From the NCBI GenBank assembly GCA_964558445.1, contig CAZLEA010000043.1, positions 1-12,098 of the forward strand: a stretch of DNA of 12,098 bases, given 5' to 3'. Position 1 is the first letter of the stretch, and each line of letters opens with the position of its first letter. Origin of the DNA: CAYXVJ01 sp964558445 (GTDB lineage: Bacteria; Bacillota; Clostridia; Saccharofermentanales; Fastidiosipilaceae). Below the pieces are notes generated by a model that saw only the letters and a program-made list of their open reading frames with translations, made no database searches and was not told the origin of the DNA. Below, piece by piece: positions 6,539 through 12,098 of the stretch. The position numbers and the translations under genes were made by a program.

Positions 6539-8890
6539 TTAGACGCGGCTGTGGAATGTTCTCTGGATGACTTCCTTCTGATGCGCGCGGGACAACTGAT
6601 TGAAACGCACGGCATAACCGGAAACACGGATGGTCAGGTTCGGGTACATCTCGGGGTTCTCCATCGCATCGATCAGCATGTCGCGGTTGAGCACGTTGAC
6701 GTTCAAGTGGAAGGCCTTCTGAGCGAAGTAGCCGTCCAGGATGCGGGCCAGGTTCGTCTGACGCTCATCATCGCTCTTACCGAGTGTGTCCGGCGTGATC
6801 GAGAAGGTATTCGAGATACCGTCTTGTGCGACGCCCTCATAGGGCAGCTTCGCAACGGAGTTCAGGGAAGCGAGCGCACCGTTGTTGTCGCGACCGTGCA
6901 TGGGGTTCGCACCGGGAGCGAATGCCTCGCCTGCCTTGCGGCCATCCGGCGTCGAACCGGTCTTCTTACCATACACCACGTTGGAGGTGATGGTCAGAAG
7001 CGAGAGCGTGTGCTCCGAGTTACGGTAGGTCGGGTGCTTCTTCAACTGCTCGATGAAGTACTCCGTGACCTTGACCGCAATCTCATCGACGCGATCGTCG
7101 TCGTTGCCGTACTTCGGGAAGTCGCCTTCGATCTCATACTCCTTGACCAGACCGCTCTCGTCGCGGATCGCACGCACCTTGGCGTACTTGATCGCGCTAA
7201 GCGAGTCGGCCACGATCGAGATACCGGCCACACCCATGGCGAGGAAGCGGTGTACGTCGGAGTCGTGCAGAGCCATCTGGCCTGCTTCGTAGGCGTACTT
7301 GTCGTGCATGAAGTGAATCGTGTTCATGGTGTCGACGTAGAGGCCGGCGAGGTAATCGATGACCTTCTTGTACTTCTCCAAGACCTCGTCGTAATCGAGG
7401 ATATCGCCCGTGATCGGCTCGAGATCCGCGATAACCTCGAGAGGCTTACCGGTCTTCTTATTTACTACGACTTCATCCACACCGCCGTTGATGGCATAGA
7501 GCAGGGACTTGGCGAGGTTCGCGCGAGCACCGAAGAACTGCATCTGCTTACCGACTTGCATCGCGGAGACGCAGCAAGCGATCGCATAGTCGTCGCCGTA
7601 GATCGGGCGCATCAGATCGTCGTTCTCGTACTGGAGCGCGTCGGTCTGGATGCTCATCTTCGCACAATACTTCTTGAAGGCCTCGGGCAGATCCTCGGAC
7701 CAGAGAACCGTCATGTTCGGCTCCGGCGACGGACCGAGGTTCGTCAGGCTGTGGAGGAAACGAAACGAGCTCTTGACAACCATCTGGCGACCGTCCGTAC
7801 CGACACCGCCGATCGACTCGGTGACCCAGGTCGGGTCGCCTGCGAAGAGCTCATCGTACTCCGGCGTGCGAAGGTGGCGGACCAGACGCAGCTTGATGAT
7901 CAACTGATCGATCATGGCCTGAGCGTCTTCTTCCGTGATACGACCGGCCGAGAGGTCACGCTCGATATAGATATCGATGAAGTTCGTGTTACGGCCGATG
8001 GACATCGCCGCGCCGTTGTTCTCCTTGACGCCTGCGAGGTAGCCGAAGTAGAGCCACTGGATAGCTTCTTGTGTGTTCTTGGCAGGCTTCGAGATATCGA
8101 AACCGTAGGAAGCGGCCATCGCCTTGATCTCGCCGAGCGCGCGGATCTGCTCGGAGATCTCCTCACGGTGCCGAATCATCTCTTCTGTTGCTGCACCCTT
8201 GGCGTTCTTCAGGTCGAGCTGCTTCTCTGCTACCAGACGATCGATACCGTAGAGTGCGACTCTGCGGTAGTCGCCGATGATGCGGCCGCGGCCATAGGCA
8301 TCCGGCAAACCGGTCAAGAGGCCTGCGGTACGAGCCAAGCGCATCTCGGAGGTGTAGGCGTCGAAGACACCTTGGTTGTGGGTTTTGCGATAGGAATTGA
8401 AGGCATCGGCAAGCGCGGGATCCATCTTCAGGTCATATGCTGCAAGCGAAGATTCGACCATGCGGAAACCGCCGTAAGGGTTCATGATACGCTTCATCGG
8501 TGCATCGGTCTGCAGACCCACGATACGCTCGTTGTCCTTGTCGATGTAGCCGGGCGCGAAATTGTTGATACCGGAGAAACGCTCGAGATCAACGCTGATC
8601 ATCTTGCTTTGGATCTCATTTTGGATAATGCGGTCCACCTTCTCCCAGATGGCGCGTGTGTCTGCGGTCGGCTCGGTGAGGAAGCTGTCGTCGCCTGTAT
8701 ATGCTGTATAGTTCTTCTGAATGAAGTCTCTGACGTCGATCGTCTCTTCCCAGTTACCGCCTTGGAAGCCGGTCCAGGGATTCTTGCTGAGCATCTCATC
8801 GGTCAGCAGGTCCTGACCGATTTGGTCGAGATCGATCTCACGGGGAGCACCCATGACGGCTTGATTATTGGATTTGGTTTCTGCTTGCAT
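6539..8890 (-). CDS. pflB: Formate C-acetyltransferase (pyruvate formate-lyase)
   Basis: It converts pyruvate and CoA to acetyl-CoA and formate by a glycyl-radical mechanism, the key anaerobic pyruvate-cleaving step. The protein has 783 residues with the chosen start. The adjacent catalytic cysteines in IACCVSAM are Cys439 and Cys440, a pair that distinguishes true PFL from other glycyl-radical enzymes. The radical site RVSGYAVRF has Gly758, 25 residues from the end, as expected for the family. Start: an in-frame ATG at 8905 would leave the strong GGAGG (complement of 8897-8901) inside the coding region; that RBS is 6 bases before the ATG at 8890, which is therefore preferred. It is the first gene of a pflB-pflA-regulator operon with a promoter at about 8954-8982 and a Crp-like palindrome just upstream. 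The enzyme is oxygen-sensitive, so the host is an anaerobe or ferments facultatively. Confidence 0.97.
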   Translation of the reverse strand: MQAETKSNNQAVMGAPREIDLDQIGQDLLTDEMLSKNPWTGFQGGNWEETIDVRDFIQKNYTAYTGDDSFLTEPTADTRAIWEKVDRIIQNEIQSKMISVDLERFSGINNFAPGYIDKDNERIVGLQTDAPMKRIMNPYGGFRMVESSLAAYDLKMDPALADAFNSYRKTHNQGVFDAYTSEMRLARTAGLLTGLPDAYGRGRIIGDYRRVALYGIDRLVAEKQLDLKNAKGAATEEMIRHREEISEQIRALGEIKAMAASYGFDISKPAKNTQEAIQWLYFGYLAGVKENNGAAMSIGRNTNFIDIYIERDLSAGRITEEDAQAMIDQLIIKLRLVRHLRTPEYDELFAGDPTWVTESIGGVGTDGRQMVVKSSFRFLHSLTNLGPSPEPNMTVLWSEDLPEAFKKYCAKMSIQTDALQYENDDLMRPIYGDDYAIACCVSAMQVGKQMQFFGARANLAKSLLYAINGGVDEVVVNKKTGKPLEVIADLEPITGDILDYDEVLEKYKKVIDYLAGLYVDTMNTIHFMHDKYAYEAGQMALHDSDVHRFLAMGVAGISIVADSLSAIKYAKVRAIRDESGLVKEYEIEGDFPKYGNDDDRVDEIAVKVTEYFIEQLKKHPTYRNSEHTLSLLTITSNVVYGKKTGSTPDGRKAGEAFAPGANPMHGRDNNGALASLNSVAKLPYEGVAQDGISNTFSITPDTLGKSDDERQTNLARILDGYFAQKAFHLNVNVLNRDMLIDAMENPEMYPNLTIRVSGYAVRFNQLSRAHQKEVIQRTFHSRV

Positions 8891-8953
8891 ATCGAACCTC
8901 CGCATTGCTTTTGTGTCCGGCGTACAACCGTACGTGTATCATTTGTTACTAAC

Positions 8954-8982
8954 AGCATAAACAGAGGCCGATTACCTGTCAG
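8954..8982 (-). promoter_or_regulatory. Predicted pflB promoter
   Basis: Read on the - strand, CTGACA (8982-8977; 5 of 6 to the -35 consensus) and TATGCT (8959-8954; 4 of 6 to the -10 consensus) are separated by exactly 17 bases. The predicted start of transcription is near 8947, giving a leader of about 57 bases before the ATG at 8890. An A-rich tract upstream (about 9004-9012) could act as an UP element. The -35 overlaps the last two bases of the Crp-like palindrome, the geometry expected of class II activation. The leader contains a short CGTAC/GTACG inverted repeat (8921-8934). Confidence 0.6.
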
Positions 8983-8996
8983 TGATTGCAATCACT
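8981..8996. promoter_or_regulatory. Crp/Fnr-type operator, perfect 16-base palindrome
   Basis: AGTGATTGCAATCACT is a perfect palindrome. Its core GTGA-N6-TCAC has the half-sites and spacing of the E. coli CRP site; the FNR site differs by having TTGA. The centre (between 8988 and 8989) lies about 41.5 bases upstream of the predicted pflB start of transcription, the class II activator position. The regulator encoded at the end of the same operon has the Arg-Glu-xxx-Arg recognition residues suited to GTGA. The sequence is certain; binding by that protein is inferred. Confidence 0.72.
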
Positions 8997-9080
8997 CTTT
9001 TGACCTTTTTTTAGCGCTTCTTTATCTTCCTTCCGAAATTACGGGAATTGCCTAGCTGATACACACTGCAATAGGTATAC

Positions 9081-9127
9081 AAAAGGCTGCCCCGCCCCCC
9101 CAAATCGGGATCGGCGAAACAGCCCTT
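9081..9127 (-). terminator. Rho-independent terminator of the sugar isomerase-like gene
   Basis: On the - strand, the arm GGCTGTTTCGCC (9124-9113) pairs with the arm at 9096-9085 through 12 base pairs including three G-U pairs. AAG before and TTT after can extend the stem. The hairpin is followed by TTTTGTAT, about 80 bases past the stop of the gene at 9205. The loop holds the C-run (9095-9101 on +). It would keep isomerase-gene transcription from entering the pflB promoter region. Confidence 0.75.
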
Positions 9128-9135
9128 CGATTGTC

Positions 9136-9184
9136 TAGTCCGTCATCATAGCAGGACTACTAGTCCACTAGAATAGTCGGACTA
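9136..9184. repeat. Two tandem 24-base inverted-repeat units
   Basis: Unit 1 (9136-9159) and unit 2 (9161-9184) each read TAGTCC-N12-GGACTA and are separated by one base, giving an exact 25-base period. The 12-base interiors differ at most positions, so the arms rather than the whole unit are conserved. The junctions create two further short palindromes, GGACTACTAGTCC (9154-9166) and ATAGTCGGACTAT (9173-9185). The array lies between the stop of the isomerase-like gene and its terminator. It could be a pair of 3'-UTR hairpins or a tandem protein-binding site; nothing in the sequence decides. Confidence 0.65.
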
Positions 9185-9204
9185 TATTGGATCCGAAACC
9201 CGGC

Positions 9205-10071
9205 TTATGCCTCGTTCCAGATACGAATCAGGTTCTCGAGTCCGATATCCGAACCCGTGCGATGCTCCTCGCCGCCCTCGAACTCAAGCGACATGTAGCC
9301 GTCGAAGCCGCTGGCCTTGACCTCTCTGAGAATCGCTCTCGTCTCGAGATCGCCATAACCGAAGATCGAACCGCGTAGCTGGCGGCCTGCCGTGGTCGGG
9401 AACCAACCGCGACCCATCACGGGCTCTTGGGGACGAACGTAGAAGTCCTTCGCGTGCATGATGCCGATATAGGGTAGCATCTTCTTGACGCCGCTTAGCG
9501 GATCGTCGTCGACACAGATCAAGTTGCCCAGATCCACGATGAGCTTGAAGTTCGGGTGATCGACCGCGTTCACGAGGCGGATGACGCGCTCGCTACCGTT
9601 GACATAATAGCCGTGGTTCTCGATCAGGTTCACCACGCCCTTCGAGGCACCGTACTCGGCGAGCAGGCGACCCGTCTTGGCGAGAATCGGCAGGTCCTGA
9701 TCGAACGATACAACCGTGGTCTCCTCTGCCGGACGCCAGTCCACCAAGTCGTGGCGGATGAAGCGGCAACCGAGGGCTGCGGCGACATCGATCTCACCCT
9801 TGATGCGCTCGAGCTCCTGGGCCCACTCCTCATCTGTCTTATTCAAGAAGCTGCCACCGATCGAGTAGCAGGACAAGTCCATCTCGAGTTCTGCCGCCTT
9901 ATCGCGGATCTCGCCGATCAACTCGGGTGTCTCATGCAGATCGAAACCGACCGGCACAATCTCTGCTTGCTCGCAGCCATGTTCCTTCATCCATTCCAGG
10001 GCCTCGGGAACGGTCATCTCTCCTGCGATAATCGGATCGCGCAGACTGTACGTGCTTAGACCAATCTTCAT
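9205..10071 (-). CDS. Sugar phosphate isomerase/epimerase-like TIM-barrel protein
   Basis: A 288-residue protein of the AP-endonuclease-family-2 / xylose-isomerase-like TIM barrel superfamily. Likely divalent-metal ligands sit at the ends of barrel strands: Glu151 in LIENHGYY, Asp180 in IVDLGN, His206 in MHAKDFY, and Glu263 in SLEFEG. The N terminus MKIGLSTYSLRD and the terminal SLEFEGGEE block are typical of COG1082 members, which include sugar and inositol isomerases, epimerases and dehydratases. The substrate is not deducible, and no sugar transporter or kinase gene is nearby to help. There is no signal peptide, so it is cytoplasmic. GGAG (complement of 10079-10082), 7 bases upstream, supports the start. 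It appears monocistronic, with a -10-like TATAAT about 70 bases upstream and a strong terminator about 80 bases downstream. Confidence 0.87.
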   Translation of the reverse strand: MKIGLSTYSLRDPIIAGEMTVPEALEWMKEHGCEQAEIVPVGFDLHETPELIGEIRDKAAELEMDLSCYSIGGSFLNKTDEEWAQELERIKGEIDVAAALGCRFIRHDLVDWRPAEETTVVSFDQDLPILAKTGRLLAEYGASKGVVNLIENHGYYVNGSERVIRLVNAVDHPNFKLIVDLGNLICVDDDPLSGVKKMLPYIGIMHAKDFYVRPQEPVMGRGWFPTTAGRQLRGSIFGYGDLETRAILREVKASGFDGYMSLEFEGGEEHRTGSDIGLENLIRIWNEA

Positions 10072-10140
10072 CTGAAATCTCCTCGTTATCTAACTGTTTC
10101 CGTACCCGCCTCGCGGACAGGCTCGGAACGACTCTGCTTC

Positions 10141-10168
10141 ATTATATGATAGAATAAGGGACTAATAA
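10141..10168 (-). promoter_or_regulatory. Possible promoter of the isomerase-like gene
   Basis: A perfect TATAAT -10 hexamer is present on the - strand (10146-10141). The -35 is weak: TTTATT or TTATTA at 16-17 bases spacing, around 10163-10169. Predicted transcription start is near 10134, giving a leader of about 60 bases. A TATGAT (10145-10150) on the + strand overlaps it and might serve the divergent gene, but no good -35 accompanies that one. Confidence 0.35.
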
Positions 10169-10215
10169 AGCAAAACAAACACAAGTCAAACGAAGCAAAT
10201 CGAGGTAATACAGAC

Positions 10216-10839
10216 ATGTCTCAGGAACAAGAGAAGAGAAGCCATGCATTTGATCTGGCCCGTAAGCGAGCCAAGGCAGAAACACCCGAGAGCCGCAGAG
10301 CCAAGCGTCGCCAGATACGAAACGAGCAACTCAAACCCGGTATGTTCTGGGTTCTCGTGCTCGGCTTCATCATAGCCATCGCCATCTTGGGTCTTGTGGT
10401 CCACTGGGTCACGCTCTCCTACAAGAGCTCGAATTATATCAAGGAAGTACAACTAGAAGAGATCTATCTCTCCATGGACGACAGTTATCTCATCGCAAGC
10501 CATGGCGGTGAGAATGTTCGCGTACTCGGACAGAACCTCACGCGCGCCCTGCAGACCGTATCCGTCTCCGACCACCGGATCTTGAGCAGGCGGCCAAGCT
10601 ACAACGAGGACGAGGCCATCGTCTTACTGAGCTCCGACGGCAGCCGCTTCACGGTTGCACCGGACCCGGGCTACACCGGCTCCAAGGAGAGGGCCATCGT
10701 GATCTACGAGGCAGGCGGCAAGTCCACCTACCTCTCAATCGAGGGCTACAAGACGATGGAGTGGCTCAGTTCCGTCACCGGCAGGGAGGGCAGCTATGGC
10801 CCAAACCAGCCGGTGAAGATCGGAGACATCAAGCCCTAA
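10216..10839 (+). CDS. Single-pass membrane protein of unknown function
   Basis: A 207-residue protein I do not recognise. Residues 1-42 are strongly basic and hydrophilic, with many Arg, Lys and Glu, suggesting a cytoplasmic N terminus, perhaps partly helical. Residues 43-66 form one clear transmembrane helix (FWVLVLGFIIAIAILGLVV). The remaining 140 residues look like a soluble beta-rich extracellular domain with no cysteines and no known motif. The positive-inside rule predicts type II orientation (N-in, C-out). There is no lipobox or peptidase motif. The RBS is modest (GAGG at 10202-10205, 10 bases before the ATG). It is divergent from the isomerase-like gene and converges on leuS with a 3-base gap. 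The layout (charged N terminus, one helix, small outer domain) resembles accessory cell-envelope proteins, but function is unknown. Confidence 0.72.
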   Translation: MSQEQEKRSHAFDLARKRAKAETPESRRAKRRQIRNEQLKPGMFWVLVLGFIIAIAILGLVVHWVTLSYKSSNYIKEVQLEEIYLSMDDSYLIASHGGENVRVLGQNLTRALQTVSVSDHRILSRRPSYNEDEAIVLLSSDGSRFTVAPDPGYTGSKERAIVIYEAGGKSTYLSIEGYKTMEWLSSVTGREGSYGPNQPVKIGDIKP

Positions 10840-10842
10840 TCT

Positions 10843-12098
10843 CTACTTGGCGACTAAGTTAACCAGGCGACCGGGGACGTAGAGTTCTTTGAAGATAGAT
10901 TTACCATCCAAATAGGGGGCTATCTCCGCCACATTCTTCGCCGCGGCGATCGCCTCATCCGCCGTAATATCGTGCGCTACGATAAGCTTCGCACGCACAC
11001 GCCCGTTGACCTGTACCGCAATCTCGATCGTCTGACTGATCGTCTTCGCTTCCTCGTAACGAGGCCAGGGCTGCTCGGTCATCCGTCCGCTAAACGCCTG
11101 CTGTTCCCAAGCTTCTTCCGTCATATGCGGGGCAAAGGGATTGAGCAACTGCAGCAACACCTTGTACTCCGCACGGTTCACGCTACCAAGATGATAGATC
11201 TCGTTGGTCAGGGTCATCAGTGCCGCGATGGCCGTATTCGCCTTCAGGGCATCGATATCCGACCCCACCTTCTTGATTGTCTGATGGTAGAGCGTCTCCA
11301 ATTCGGGACGAATCTCGTCGCCTTCTACCAGTTTATCTTGGAGCTGCCAGACGCGCTCGAGGAAGCGACTGCTGCCCTTGATGCTCTCCGGATTCCAGGG
11401 AGCGGGCTTCTCGAAGTCGCCGATGAACATCTCATAAACGCGGAAGGTATCCGCGCCGTATTCCGTGACGATGTCGTCCGGATTCACCACGTTGCCGCGC
11501 GACTTACTCATCTTCTCCCCGTTCTCACCGAGGATCATGCCGTGGCTCGTACGCTTCATGTACGGTTCCGGATTCGGCACCACACCGATATCAAACAAGA
11601 ACTTGTACCAGAATCGAGAGTAGAGCAGATGCAGAGTCGTGTGCTCCATACCGCCGTTGTACCAATCGACAGGTGCCCAATACTGCATCGCTTCGGGCGC
11701 GGCAAGCGCCGTGTCGTTATGCGGATCCATGAAACGCAGGAAGTACCAAGACGAGCCTGCCCACTGTGGCATCGTATCCGTCTCGCGCTTGGCCGGTTTA
11801 CCACAGCACGGACAAGTCGTATTTACCCAATCCTCGACTGCAGCCAGGGGCGATTCGCCCGTATCCGTCGGTTCGTAACTCTCTACCTCGGGCAGTACCA
11901 GCGGCAGCTCGGTCTCGGTGAGCGGCACATAGCCGCAATCGTCGCAGATCACGATCGGAATCGGCTCACCCCAGTAGCGCTGACGACTGAAGACCCAGTC
12001 ACGAAGCTTGAAGTTCACCTTCTTCTTCGCTACTCCCTCGGCCTCGAGGCGTGCTATGACAGTCTCTTGGGCCGTCTTCACGTCCATGCCGTTGATGT
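10843..12098 (-). CDS. leuS: Leucyl-tRNA synthetase, C-terminal part
   Basis: It charges tRNA-Leu with leucine in the cytoplasm. About 418 C-terminal residues are visible; the frame stays open past the ATG at 12087 (preceding codons read Ile-Asn-Gly), so the gene continues beyond the right edge, and the HIGH motif and most of the editing domain lie outside. Counting from that Met: the LeuRS signature LRDWVFSRQRYWGEPIP (28-44), a CDDCG pair and CPCCGK Cys cluster of the zinc-binding insertion, WAGSSWYFLR (109-118), DWYNGGMEH (141-149) and KMSKS (192-196). The anticodon-binding and C-terminal tRNA-contacting domains then follow to the stop. The length of this part fits the usual bacterial enzyme of about 800 residues. 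No sign of damage. Confidence 0.97.
   Translation of the reverse strand, partial: INGMDVKTAQETVIARLEAEGVAKKKVNFKLRDWVFSRQRYWGEPIPIVICDDCGYVPLTETELPLVLPEVESYEPTDTGESPLAAVEDWVNTTCPCCGKPAKRETDTMPQWAGSSWYFLRFMDPHNDTALAAPEAMQYWAPVDWYNGGMEHTTLHLLYSRFWYKFLFDIGVVPNPEPYMKRTSHGMILGENGEKMSKSRGNVVNPDDIVTEYGADTFRVYEMFIGDFEKPAPWNPESIKGSSRFLERVWQLQDKLVEGDEIRPELETLYHQTIKKVGSDIDALKANTAIAALMTLTNEIYHLGSVNRAEYKVLLQLLNPFAPHMTEEAWEQQAFSGRMTEQPWPRYEEAKTISQTIEIAVQVNGRVRAKLIVAHDITADEAIAAAKNVAEIAPYLDGKSIFKELYVPGRLVNLVAK

Larger units (their letters stand above)
8891..9204. other. 314-base intergenic region, pflB leader to isomerase-like gene 3' end
   Basis: From left to right it holds the pflB RBS, leader and promoter, the Crp-like palindrome, an A/T-rich stretch at about 8997-9035, some 45 bases (9036-9080) in which I see no feature, the terminator of the isomerase-like gene, and the tandem inverted repeats. 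No credible small gene is visible on either strand. A long antisense frame enters from pflB but is a shadow. Confidence 0.7.

Noticed and set aside
8981..8996. Reading the pflB palindrome as an FNR site signalling oxygen control
   Set aside because: FNR half-sites are TTGA and this one is GTGA; the nearby regulator has CRP-type recognition residues and no cysteines for an iron-sulfur cluster.
6551..9055. A very long open frame (834 codons) on the + strand opposite pflB
   Set aside because: It lies antisense to an unmistakable, full-length pflB with catalytic Cys-Cys and glycyl-radical motifs. Such frames arise from strong codon bias in GC-rich genes; its translation shows no recognisable domain and has no plausible RBS.
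9095..9101. Run of seven C as a possible phase-variable tract
   Set aside because: It is not in a coding region or between promoter elements; it is explained as part of the loop and arm of the terminator at 9081-9127.
1..12098. Defence system, prophage, insertion sequence, CRISPR array, tRNA or riboswitch
   Set aside because: I looked for transposase or integrase motifs, evenly spaced direct repeats, tRNA-like cloverleaf segments and long structured leaders, and found none; all sizeable coding regions are metabolic, regulatory, membrane or tRNA-charging genes.

Overview
The window looks like a chromosomal segment of an anaerobic, fermentative member of the Bacillota, most likely a clostridial lineage of moderately high GC. 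This rests on gene content (pyruvate formate-lyase with its activase, and a DUF6320-type operon I know mainly from Clostridia) and on strong GGAGG ribosome binding sites. No genus can be named safely. There are eleven protein genes, the first and last cut by the window edges, and no RNA gene, insertion sequence or CRISPR array.

Bases 1-4941 (+ strand) hold a tightly packed run of six genes: the C-terminal part of an HSL-type esterase, a condensation-domain-like acyltransferase, a zinc-ribbon membrane protein of the DUF6320 type, a HAD phosphatase, a second alpha/beta hydrolase, and a beta-phosphoglucomutase-like HAD phosphatase. The first five overlap or nearly touch and are probably one operon. 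The sixth follows after 61 bases. The esterase-acyltransferase-membrane protein trio suggests acyl-ester chemistry at or near the membrane, with unknown substrate.

Bases 4944-8996 (- strand) hold a fermentation operon read right to left: pflB, pflA, then a Crp/Fnr-family regulator. Upstream of pflB is a good promoter, and centred about 41.5 bases before its predicted start is a perfect 16-base palindrome with GTGA-N6-TCAC half-sites. The regulator carries the matching R-E-xxx-R recognition residues but lacks both the cAMP pocket residues and any cysteine. A self-regulating pfl operon responding to an unidentified signal is the most interesting inference here. A hairpin lies between pflB and pflA.

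Bases 9081-10200 (- strand) hold a monocistronic TIM-barrel sugar isomerase/epimerase-like gene with its own strong terminator. Between its stop codon and the terminator are two tandem 24-base inverted repeats. On the other side of its promoter region, a + strand gene encodes a small single-pass membrane protein of unknown function. That gene converges on the 3' half of leuS (- strand), which runs off the right edge. Two convergent gene pairs (4941/4944 and 10839/10843) have almost no space between stop codons and no visible terminator.
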